Origin: a bacterium UBA2214
Lineage (GTDB): Bacteria; Zhuqueibacterota; Zhuqueibacteria; Residuimicrobiales; Residuimicrobiaceae
Length of the DNA: 6,365 bases
Reading direction: 5' to 3'
Assembly (NCBI GenBank): GCA_002327255.1
Contig: DCUM01000148.1
Coordinates: forward strand, 1,842 to 8,206
The position numbers and the translations under genes are program-made. The notes below the pieces were generated by a model. It was not told where the DNA came from and made no database searches. It saw nothing but the letters and a program-made list of their open reading frames with translations. Shown piece after piece: positions 1 through 6,016 of this stretch; within the stretch, counting starts at the first letter, position 1; each line of letters starts with the position of its first letter.

Positions 1-654
1 GGCAAGGATCCGGGCGCATTGAGCGCCGCCGGCTTGAAAGAAAAAGACGTGGTGTTGAAAATTGCCCGCGAGATAAAAGCCAAACTGGAGAAGGAATTGA
101 AAGTCAAGGTCATCATGACCCGCAACAGCGACGTCTTCATTCCACTGGAAAAGCGCAGCGATATCGCCAACCACTCCGGCGGCAAACTCTTCATCAGCAT
201 CCACGCCGACTCGAATCCCAACAAGAAACTGCGGGGGCATACGGTCTACTTCATGGGACCCGCAAAGACCGAAGCGGCGCGGCGCGTGGCCCAGTATGAA
301 AACTCGGTCATCCGTTTCGAAGAAGCCCGCGACAAGTACGCAGGATTGTCAGAGACCGCTTTCATCCTCGCCGCCAATGCCCAGAACAGCTACAACAAGG
401 AGAGCGAAGAATTTGCCGCCATCCTCGACCGGGAAATGAAAAAACGCCAACCCCCGGAAGGATTTGGTGTACGCCAGGCCGGATTCTATGTCCTCTATGG
501 CGCCTCCATGCCCAACATCCTCCTGGAAACCGCATTTATCTCCAACACGTCCGACGAAAAACAACTCAACAGCAAGGATTTTCAAACAAGCGTCGCCGAT
601 GCGGTCTGCAAAAGTGTACAGGAATTCAAGACCCGTTACGAAAACGCCCTCTAG
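1..654 (+). CDS. N-acetylmuramoyl-L-alanine amidase (Amidase_3), 5'-truncated by window edge
   Basis: Zinc-dependent amidase that cuts the bond between N-acetylmuramic acid and the L-alanine of the peptide stem in peptidoglycan. It would act in the periplasm during cell separation or wall turnover. The frame is open from base 1 and begins GKDPGAL, the usual continuation of the family's first zinc motif (DxGHGGxDxGA), so the first zinc His lies just outside the window. The in-frame TTG at 19 is therefore not the real start. Visible family residues, numbered from base 1, are Glu14 (in LKEKD, second zinc ligand), His68 (in ISIHADS, third ligand) and Glu176 (in LLETAFISN, catalytic Glu). The Lys/Glu-rich, helical stretch between His68 and the C-terminal GFYVLYGASMPNILLE block is usual for AmiC-like enzymes. 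Any signal peptide, AMIN domain or other N-terminal domain is outside the window. The TAG stop lies inside the left end of the MITE-like element. Family assignment is firm; the paralogue (AmiA/B/C) cannot be told. Confidence 0.93.
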   Translation, partial: GKDPGALSAAGLKEKDVVLKIAREIKAKLEKELKVKVIMTRNSDVFIPLEKRSDIANHSGGKLFISIHADSNPNKKLRGHTVYFMGPAKTEAARRVAQYENSVIRFEEARDKYAGLSETAFILAANAQNSYNKESEEFAAILDREMKKRQPPEGFGVRQAGFYVLYGASMPNILLETAFISNTSDEKQLNSKDFQTSVADAVCKSVQEFKTRYENAL

Positions 655-780
655 GAGTCTGTCGGATTTAAATTGTAACTTATTGATTTTATTGCTTTGC
701 CAGCTTGAGGGCCCGTTTTTTAAGTAATTATAAATCAATAGCTTAATTTTTTATATAGCTCAAATCCGACAAACTCCTAG
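651..780. mobile_element. MITE-like non-autonomous element, 130 bp, with terminal inverted repeats and CTAG ends
   Basis: The left end 651-669 reads ctaggagtctgtcggattt. The reverse complement of the right end 762-780 is ctaggagtttgtcggattt, giving 18 of 19 matches. Further in, tattgattt (681-689) is matched in inverted orientation by aaatcaata (732-740), so most of the element can fold into one long imperfect hairpin. The interior is AT-rich, unlike the GC-rich flanking genes, and has no coding capacity. CTAG at each outer edge (651-654 and 777-780) is best read as a 4-bp palindromic target duplication around 15-bp TIRs starting GAGT; it could instead be the outer part of a 19-bp TIR. The parent transposase is not in the window. 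CTAG targets are known for some DDE-type IS families (for example IS5-like), but I do not assign a family. It separates two convergent genes and could also act as a transcription barrier. Confidence 0.8.
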
Positions 781-1700
781 GTTAGTCCTTTCCCCTGCCA
801 GGTATCCCGTTTCAGCACTTCCCGTTCAATGGCGCGCCGCACGCCGTGCTTGTCGAGCGCCCATAGCGGCGCGAGCAGCATCTCCCGCGGCGCCTCGGCC
901 GTGAGCCGCTGCATGACCATGTGCGCCGGCATGCGTTCGATGAAATCCACCACCAGAGCAGCATACGTTTCCAGCGTCAAGGGCTCGATTTCGCCCTGTT
1001 CGTGCTGTGCCGCCAGGGCGGTCTCTTTCAGGATGAGCAGGGGATGGAGCTTGATCTCGTGGAGGGGCCTCTGCGCCATGGCTTCTGCGGTTTGCCGGAT
1101 CATTTCCGGCGTTTCCCCGGGCAGTCCGATGATGAGGTGTACGCAGATGCGCAGGGGCAAACGGCTTAGATCGTCAACCGCTTTTACAAAATCAAGAAAC
1201 GAGTGGCCTCTGTGTATGCGCGCCAGGGTTTCATCGTGAATGCTCTGCAGGCCCAGTTCCACCCATAAATCGGTTTTGGCGGAGAGTTCGGCCAACAGCT
1301 CCACGACTTCGGAAGAGATGCAATCCGGACGGGTGGAGACGGCGAGTCCGACCACACCCGGATGCGAGATGGCATTCAGAAACAATTCGCGCAGGAGCGG
1401 CACCGGGGCATAGGTGTTGGTGGACGATTGAAAATAGACGATGAATTTGTCGATGCCCCTGCGCGCTGTTGCTTCTTCTATCCCCGCCTTGATTTGAGCC
1501 GGCACATCGATGTTCAAAGTGGATTGCATTCTGGAAAAGCTGTCGTTGCGGCAGTAGATGCACCCCCCTGCGCCCTTGTGGCCGTCGCGGTTGGGGCAGG
1601 TGAAACCGGCATCGACCGCCACTTTCCAGACTTTTTCACCGTACTTTTCGCGCAAAAACCGGGAAAAGCTGTATATGCGCGCTTCCAGATCAGCCGGCAA
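777..1700 (-). CDS. YhcC-like radical SAM protein (TIGR01212 family)
   Basis: Radical SAM enzyme of 307 aa, close to the usual length of the YhcC/YtqA group, whose reaction is not established as far as I know. The [4Fe-4S]-binding cysteines are Cys35, Cys47 and Cys50, in CPNRDGHKGAGGCIYC, a CPNRDG version with an 11-residue first gap that is characteristic of this family rather than of generic CxxxCxxC enzymes. Other family blocks are FQSSTNTYAP (90-99), STRPDC (122-127), WVELGLQS (146-153) and HLIIGLPGE (188-196), which line the TIM-barrel core; residues after about 220 match the family's C-terminal extension. The chosen start is TTG at 1700. It is preceded by a GGGGGAAA purine tract at Shine-Dalgarno distance and gives the usual short N-terminus (YSFSRFLREKYGEKVWK). 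It overlaps the end of hutI by 11 nt, so translation is probably coupled. The TAG stop lies in the right end of the MITE-like element. No signal peptide; cytoplasmic. Confidence 0.92.
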   Translation of the reverse strand: MPADLEARIYSFSRFLREKYGEKVWKVAVDAGFTCPNRDGHKGAGGCIYCRNDSFSRMQSTLNIDVPAQIKAGIEEATARRGIDKFIVYFQSSTNTYAPVPLLRELFLNAISHPGVVGLAVSTRPDCISSEVVELLAELSAKTDLWVELGLQSIHDETLARIHRGHSFLDFVKAVDDLSRLPLRICVHLIIGLPGETPEMIRQTAEAMAQRPLHEIKLHPLLILKETALAAQHEQGEIEPLTLETYAALVVDFIERMPAHMVMQRLTAEAPREMLLAPLWALDKHGVRRAIEREVLKRDTWQGKGLT

Positions 1701-2910
1701 CGATTTCCCCCTTTTTGATCACCTGGCAGACATGGTTCACGCCGTAGAAATAGGGGATCATGCCGTATCCCGGGGCGTCGATGACCAGCAAATCGGCCTG
1801 CTGCCCAGGCGCGATGACGCCGATCTGCGTCCGGTCGACGGCGTACGCCGCGTTGGCGGTGACGGCGGCCAACGCCTCGGCGGGCGTCATGCGCATCTGC
1901 GTGCACGCCAGGGAAAAGATGAGTTGCATGTTCAGGCACATGCAGCTGCCCGGATTGAAATCGCTGGCCAGGGCGACAATGCAACCCGCGTCGATGATCT
2001 GGCGTGCCGGGGGATAACCGTAATTGAGAAACAGAGAAACCCCCGGCAAAAGCGTGGCGCAGGTCGTGCTGTTTGCCAGCGCCGCGATCTCGTCCACGCT
2101 GATCTGCTCGAGATGATCGACCGACAGGGCGCCCATCTCGACGGCGAGGCGGGCGCCGCCGTTGTTGCTGAACTGGTTTGCATGCAGACGCAGTTTCAGA
2201 CCGTGCTGCCGCGCCGCCTCCAGGATGGCTTTGGTCTCATCCACACCAAAATAGCCCTTCTCGCAAAACACATCGCAGAACTCGGCCTCTCCCGCCATCA
2301 GCGGCATCATTTCGATCACCTCGGCCGTGTATTGCGAAACGGTCTTGCCGGGCGGGACGGCATGGGCGCCGATGAAGGTGGGGATCAATTCCAGCGGCTG
2401 CAGCTGATGGAGCTTTTTGATGACGCGCAACAGTTTGAGTTCGGTTTCGAGATCGAGCCCGTAACCGGTCTTGACCTCCATGGTGGTGGTGCCGAGACGC
2501 AAAGCCGATTTCAAGTACTTCAAGGCAATCGCGGTCAATTCCTCTTCACCGGCCTGGCGCGTGTCGCGGACGGTCTTAAAAATACCGCCGCCGCCCCGGG
2601 CGATCTCCTGGTAGGTCGCACCGGCGATTTTCCGGGCAAATTCCTCCTCGCGCGTGCCGGCGAAGACCAGGTGGGTGTGGCTGTCGACAAAGCCGGGGAT
2701 GACAGCGTGGCCGGCGAGCTCCAGGATGGTCACCGCATCATCGATCTGCTTTTCAATTTGTTGCAGCGGCCCGACCGCCGCGATGACGCCATTTTTTATA
2801 TAAATGGACGCTTGGGTCATGACGCGGAGGTCGCGCATCGCCGGGCCGCGCACGGGGCTGGCCGGCGCCGTGGCCACCTGAGTGATATCTTTTAGCAGCA
2901 GGGAAGACAT
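1690..2910 (-). CDS. hutI: imidazolonepropionase (EC 3.5.2.7)
   Basis: Third step of histidine degradation: hydrolyses 4-imidazolone-5-propionate to N-formimino-L-glutamate in the cytoplasm. It is a metal-dependent amidohydrolase of 406 aa, the normal length for HutI. Visible signatures are the N-terminal metal motif GFVDSHTHLVFAG (His78 and His80), the HutI-specific block ATYQEIARGGGGI (98-110), TTTMEVKTGYGL (141-152, with Lys147), GAHAVPP (181-187, His183), LHANQFS (242-248, metal His243), VDHLEQIS (His266) and ALASDFNPGSC (313-323, metal/catalytic Asp317). All expected active-site residues are present, so the enzyme should be active. Start ATG at 2910; only a weak purine-rich SD (AAGCGAG) precedes it. 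It is first in a two-gene unit with the radical SAM gene. No hutH, hutU or hutG/F lies in the window, so the rest of the pathway must be elsewhere or upstream genes have been lost. A long antisense frame across this gene is a codon-bias shadow. Confidence 0.96.
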   Translation of the reverse strand: MSSLLLKDITQVATAPASPVRGPAMRDLRVMTQASIYIKNGVIAAVGPLQQIEKQIDDAVTILELAGHAVIPGFVDSHTHLVFAGTREEEFARKIAGATYQEIARGGGGIFKTVRDTRQAGEEELTAIALKYLKSALRLGTTTMEVKTGYGLDLETELKLLRVIKKLHQLQPLELIPTFIGAHAVPPGKTVSQYTAEVIEMMPLMAGEAEFCDVFCEKGYFGVDETKAILEAARQHGLKLRLHANQFSNNGGARLAVEMGALSVDHLEQISVDEIAALANSTTCATLLPGVSLFLNYGYPPARQIIDAGCIVALASDFNPGSCMCLNMQLIFSLACTQMRMTPAEALAAVTANAAYAVDRTQIGVIAPGQQADLLVIDAPGYGMIPYFYGVNHVCQVIKKGEIVAG

Positions 2911-3023
2911 GATGGGACTCGCTTGGTATGGTTTGAATCGCTCGATCTCACAGGGTTCCTGCCTGGGGTCCCGTGTGCACGAACTTTTAAATGACAGGAA
3001 ATTGGATTTTTCAGGATATTGGA

Positions 3024-3096
3024 AGAACAGGGGTATAGCAGGTTCGGCGCGCCTCTGACACCCTGCTTTTTGCCACCCCCCTCCGTGTCCTGTTCT
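3024..3096 (-). promoter_or_regulatory. possible structured 5' leader of hutI (imperfect hairpin)
   Basis: The outer arms agaacagg (3024-3031) and cctgttct (3089-3096) are exact 8-bp complements. Nested inside, agcagg (3037-3042) pairs exactly with cctgct (3062-3067), and the inner loop holds the self-complementary ggcgcgcc. The structure lies 114 nt and more upstream of the hutI ATG. If the TAAAAT at 3114-3109 were the -10, it would sit at the very 5' end of the transcript. I do not recognise a riboswitch class, and no U-tract follows on the hutI strand, so this is structure seen, function inferred. Confidence 0.3.
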
Positions 3097-3137
3097 CTCT
3101 CTGGCGTCATTTTAGCCTGAATAATTCATGGGTTTGC

Positions 3138-3166
3138 TTGACAGGTTCAGAATGATCGTTCAATTA
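3138..3166 (+). promoter_or_regulatory. sigma-70-like promoter with overlapping palindromic operator-like site
   Basis: TTGACA at 3138-3143 is a perfect -35 hexamer; 17 nt later caatta (3161-3166) is only a poor -10. The spacer and -10 edge contain gaatgatcgttc (3150-3161), a 12-bp palindrome broken by a single T/G pair, the size and shape of sites bound by TetR-like or small HTH repressors. No intact gene follows on this strand before 3993; only a 16-codon frame starts at 3152. It may be a relic of a deleted gene or a distant promoter for the permease. Confidence 0.3.
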
Positions 3167-3344
3167 AAAACAAAGTTTGAAGAAAGGTTTTATTTTAAAT
3201 AATTGTTTTTAAATAACATTGGGCCAAATTCACGGGAATCCGAATCCTGTGTCAGGGATCGTTTCAAATTCAGTTTCTTCCACCCATGAGGTGAATGCCT
3301 TTGCGTTTGATGAGCGAGTTAACACCGAATCCGGGGGGAATTTG

Positions 3345-3620
3345 TTACTCCTGCATGTTAGCCAAATCTAAATTGAAAAACAAGCAAATCTTCAAAACCA
3401 TATGCCATCCGGCGACGGCTTCCCCTTTCTTGCGCATGCCGCGCTCCCTATTCGAATACCCGCCAAAGGAGTATATCAAATGCCGCCCCTTGTCCGGGAT
3501 GTGTTGTGTCACCTCCGCCAGGAACTCCAGCGCATCAAACACCTTAAAATTGCGCGACACCCCTTTGCGGAGCCGCTCATCCCCGGGATCGGGAAACCGC
3601 GCACACCGCAACCGCTTCAA
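3345..3620 (-). pseudogene. IS91-family (Y2) transposase remnant
   Basis: A 91-codon open frame on the - strand (TTG at 3620, TAA at 3345). Residues from about 19 to 66, from LRKGVSRNFKVFDALEFL through TQHIPDKGRHLI to GGYSNRERGMRKK, match a conserved C-terminal block of IS91/IS801-type transposases, where the usual form is RNFEVFDxLxFLAAxTQHIPDKGxQxVRYYGWYSNKxRGxR. Upstream the frame is closed by TGA two codons before the TTG, and I find no continuation of the transposase in the three - strand frames up to 3870. Downstream of GMRKK the similarity also stops, and the expected zinc-finger segment (DPLLCPxC-like) is absent. The piece is therefore a fragment lacking the catalytic HUH and Tyr motifs and cannot be active. 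Recognition is from memory of the family; moderately confident. Confidence 0.7.
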
Positions 3621-3992
3621 GGCTCAAAATCGCCACGGTTGCTGATGATGCTGGGGCGGCTACAGCAAAAACGACTTGACCACAGATCAATAAAAAGCTA
3701 TATTTGACTATGGGATCAGCGGCTGCAGGCGTTGAAAGGCGCGGCACGGGATCGTTTTCTCCTGCAACGGCATGGGCGCACCCGGGACTCCATGCCGTTG
3801 CCCGGGGTGAAAACATCTGACGTGACCCCGGCAAGCCTCGCAAAATTTCGTTAAGGGGCCACAACAAGGGAACGCCTGAGAACTGCTGATTTATCTTTTT
3901 CGGATTCGGCCTTGCTGGATCATTGTGTTTTTTCTGTATTGATAAAAGTTACCTCTCCAATGAGAACTCTGCTGGCATGGGAAGCCTGAAAT
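3621..3992. other. intergenic region between transposase remnant and permease gene
   Basis: About 370 bp with no recognisable gene on either strand. The short frames here (for example 3577-3867 on the - strand) have no family features. The segment holds two adjacent hairpins at 3764-3831 and, next to the permease start, a near-repeat of gagaact (3878 and 3962). I see no clear -35/-10 pair for the permease. Part of this DNA may be the flank or end of the decayed IS91-type element. Confidence 0.5.
3764..3831. repeat. two back-to-back inverted repeats (tandem hairpins)
   Basis: First hairpin: gcaacggcatgg (3764-3775) and ccatgccgttgc (3790-3801), a perfect 12-bp stem with a 14-nt loop containing cccggg. 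Second hairpin begins at the very next base: ccggggt (3802-3808) and accccgg (3825-3831), a perfect 7-bp stem with a 16-nt loop. Neither is followed by a T-run on either strand, so they do not look like intrinsic terminators. They could be a transposon end, a REP-like element or a protein-binding site. Confidence 0.7.
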
Positions 3993-5783
3993 ATGGAACC
4001 GGAAATTATTACTGTTCTGATCATCCTCGTCGCCACGGTGGTGCTGCTTATTTTCGAGATCGTCCGCATAGACATCGTTGCGCTTGTCTGCATGCTTGCG
4101 TTGGGGTGGACGGGTATACTAACACCGCAGGAGGCGCTCTCCGGTTTTTCGAGCAATGCGGTGATCGCCATGATGGCGGTCATGATTTTGGGACAGGGTA
4201 TTGCAAAAACCGGCATCATGGATCACTTCTCCCGGGCTGTCTTGAAAAAAGCGGGCGTCAGCAGAAAACGCATAATAGGGCTGATGTCATTATCTGTTGG
4301 GATACTGTCAGGATTCATTCAGAACATTGGAGCAGCGGCCCTCTTCTTGCCGGGTATTCTCAATATTTCCCGCAGGGGGAAAATCCCGGCTTCGGCGCTC
4401 ATCATGCCAATCGGATTTGCCGCAATTTTGGGTGGAACCCTGAGCATGGTGGGTTCCGGACCACTGATTCTTCTTAACGATCTGCTGCGTAATGCTGCTT
4501 TGGAACCTTATGGATTGTTTAGCGTAACCCCGGCAGGATTGCTGCTGCTCCTTTTCGGAATCGGCTTTTTTTTATTGTTTGGCAAATTTGTGCTACCCTA
4601 TTCAGAATCATCAAACAAAATAGTTTCTGAACAGGAAAAGTTGATAAAAGCCTTGCATTTGCCATTTAACATCTGGCATTACATGGTTTCACCAAACAGT
4701 CCATTAATTGGCAAAACAACCGAACAATCGGGTGTATGGGATACATTCAAACTGAATATTCTCGGCTTATCCCGTGGCAGAGACGTGGAATATGCTCCGT
4801 GGCGGGAAACAAAATTCGAAGCCGGGCAGGAGATTGCACTTTTGGGAAATGAGCAAGATGTAAAAAAATTCGCCTTTGCATTTAACCTCGAACTTGAAGA
4901 ACGACCTGGCAGGTTCGCCAGTTTGAATGATCCCGAAACATCCGGTTTTGCCGAGGTGATTATTCCCCCTCGTTCGGAAATGATTGGTCAAACCATCCGA
5001 AAACATTCATTACGTAAACGTCATGCTGTGGAGCCGGTCCTGCTTTTCAGCAAAGGCGAAGAGATTCGCGGTGATTTTTCAGATCACATGGTAATTCCCG
5101 GCGATACGATTATCGTTTATGGTTTGTGGGACAAAATAAATGATCTCAAATCGAGCGCCAATTTTGTGGTGGCGACGCCTTTCGTCATGGAAAAGAAATA
5201 TCCGTCAAAAACCTGGGTTGCCCTGCTCTGCTTTGCTGCTGCCCTTGGACTGGCTCTGGCAGGTTATTCTATTTCAATGGCATTTTTCACGGGCGCCATC
5301 GCGATGGTTCTGACACGGATACTCGATATTCAGGAAGCCTATCAATCCATTGAGTGGAAGGTTGTTTTCCTGCTCGCCGGGCTCATTCCTTTGGGTGTTG
5401 CCATGCAGAAAACCGGTACCGCTGCCTTTTTGGCAGGGCAAATGATGACGCTGGTTCAAGGAGAGCATCCGCTATTTTTGGTTTTCACCGTCGCCGTGTT
5501 GTCCACTTTATTTTCCCTGTTCATGACCAATGTGGGCGCTATTGTGGTGCTGGCGCCGCTGGTAATAAACATGGCGCAAATGGGTGGATTTGATCCCCGT
5601 CCCCTGGCACTGATGGCCGCAGTCTGTTCGGCCAATTCGTTTGTTTTGCCTACCCACCAGGTCAATGCGTTACTGATGTCTGCCGGAGGCTATCGTAATG
5701 CAGACTATGTTAAAGCCGGGGGAGGAATGACGCTGCTTTTTATCTTGATTGTCGTAACCGTTTTTTATCTGTTCTATTTATGA
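3993..5783 (+). CDS. SLC13-family permease with two internal RCK_C (TrkA-C) domains
   Basis: Inner-membrane transporter of 596 aa. The N-terminal half has membrane segments at about 3-22, 27-45, 53-74, 93-120, 136-158 and 170-198. A soluble insert at about 215-395 holds two RCK_C-like domains (SPLIGKT at 236 onward; PPRSEMIGQTI at 325 onward, ending in IPGDTIIVYG). The C-terminal half has further segments from about 401 to 596. This layout is that of SLC13/DASS-type carriers annotated as TrkA-C-containing anion (sulfate, carboxylate) permeases; the RCK_C domains probably sense a ligand. Substrate-site motifs are the family's paired loops: FIQNIGAAALFLP (108-120), GGTLSMVGSGP (147-157), MTNVGA (511-516) and SANSFVLPTHQVN (546-558). 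In the first half the usual SNT is QNI and the usual threonine-rich GT.T.IGT is GGTLSMVGS, so the substrate is uncertain. ATG at 3993 is chosen because it starts right before TM1 and has GGGAAG 8-13 nt upstream. It probably stands alone. Confidence 0.88.
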   Translation: MEPEIITVLIILVATVVLLIFEIVRIDIVALVCMLALGWTGILTPQEALSGFSSNAVIAMMAVMILGQGIAKTGIMDHFSRAVLKKAGVSRKRIIGLMSLSVGILSGFIQNIGAAALFLPGILNISRRGKIPASALIMPIGFAAILGGTLSMVGSGPLILLNDLLRNAALEPYGLFSVTPAGLLLLLFGIGFFLLFGKFVLPYSESSNKIVSEQEKLIKALHLPFNIWHYMVSPNSPLIGKTTEQSGVWDTFKLNILGLSRGRDVEYAPWRETKFEAGQEIALLGNEQDVKKFAFAFNLELEERPGRFASLNDPETSGFAEVIIPPRSEMIGQTIRKHSLRKRHAVEPVLLFSKGEEIRGDFSDHMVIPGDTIIVYGLWDKINDLKSSANFVVATPFVMEKKYPSKTWVALLCFAAALGLALAGYSISMAFFTGAIAMVLTRILDIQEAYQSIEWKVVFLLAGLIPLGVAMQKTGTAAFLAGQMMTLVQGEHPLFLVFTVAVLSTLFSLFMTNVGAIVVLAPLVINMAQMGGFDPRPLALMAAVCSANSFVLPTHQVNALLMSAGGYRNADYVKAGGGMTLLFILIVVTVFYLFYL

Positions 5784-5884
5784 GTCCACTCTGACAAGGC
5801 TCAACCGTGAATTTATGCAAATCGACGCAAATTGAATTCATAAAAGTTAAGCAGTTGTAAATTCGTAAAATGCACACAAGTGAC

Positions 5885-5949
5885 GGTTTATGGTTTATAG
5901 ACCGGACTCCTTTATAGAACACCATTAAACCACCGGGGTACACTCCTTT
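5885..5949 (+). promoter_or_regulatory. repeat-rich leader upstream of the MBL-fold gene
   Basis: Within 233 bp between the permease stop and the next start lies a compact cluster of repeats. ggtttatgg (5885-5893) pairs with ccattaaacc (5922-5931) with one bulged base. tttataga occurs at 5894-5901 and 5911-5918. accgg followed by actccttt occurs at 5901-5913 and again at 5932-5949, the second copy with five extra bases between the two parts. The spacing suits a pair of operator half-sites or a foldable leader. I cannot place -35/-10 boxes with confidence, nor see a terminator for the permease. Confidence 0.35.
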
Positions 5950-6016
5950 GTAAACAGCTCTTACATCACCTAAAGGGATGCACGTCGATGATAAAAAAAT
6001 CAGGAGGAAATATTTT

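Larger units (their letters stand above)
2911..3344. other. intergenic region upstream of hutI, no gene recognised
   Basis: About 430 bp with no credible gene. It contains an imperfect hairpin at 3024-3096 close to hutI, a TTGACA box plus palindrome near 3138-3161 facing right, and an AT-rich patch (about 3162-3220) with the 10-bp direct repeat ttttaaataa at 3193-3202 and 3207-3216. A 72-codon frame on the - strand (2892-3110) runs into the start of hutI. It is compositionally odd, resembles nothing I know, and is left out. A possible -10 for hutI on the - strand is TAAAAT at 3114-3109, but no good -35 accompanies it. Confidence 0.6.

Noticed and set aside
1558..2895. 445-codon open frame on the + strand
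   Set aside because: It is antisense to the unmistakable hutI and the 5' part of the radical SAM gene. Its Arg/Gly/Asp-rich composition has no family features; it is open because of codon bias on the other strand.
3037..3071. agcagg...cctgct followed by five Ts as a + strand intrinsic terminator
   Set aside because: The stem is only 6 bp with a 19-nt loop and no + strand gene lies upstream to terminate; better read as part of the nested hairpin.
2892..3110. 72-codon frame on the - strand upstream of and overlapping hutI
   Set aside because: No recognisable motif, overlaps the hutI start out of frame, and covers the hairpin region. No support for coding.
3295..3707. Two + strand frames (3295-3645 and 3402-3707)
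   Set aside because: They run antisense to the transposase remnant, which explains their openness; the proteins show no domain features despite a GAGGTG-like sequence near the first start.
3741..3760. ggcacg near 3743 as a sigma-54 promoter for the permease
   Set aside because: The -24 half (GG) is acceptable but the required GC at -12 is missing at the right spacing.
3923..4477. 184-codon + strand frame overlapping the permease start
   Set aside because: Out of frame with the permease; His/Cys/Gly-rich composition typical of a shifted membrane-protein frame.
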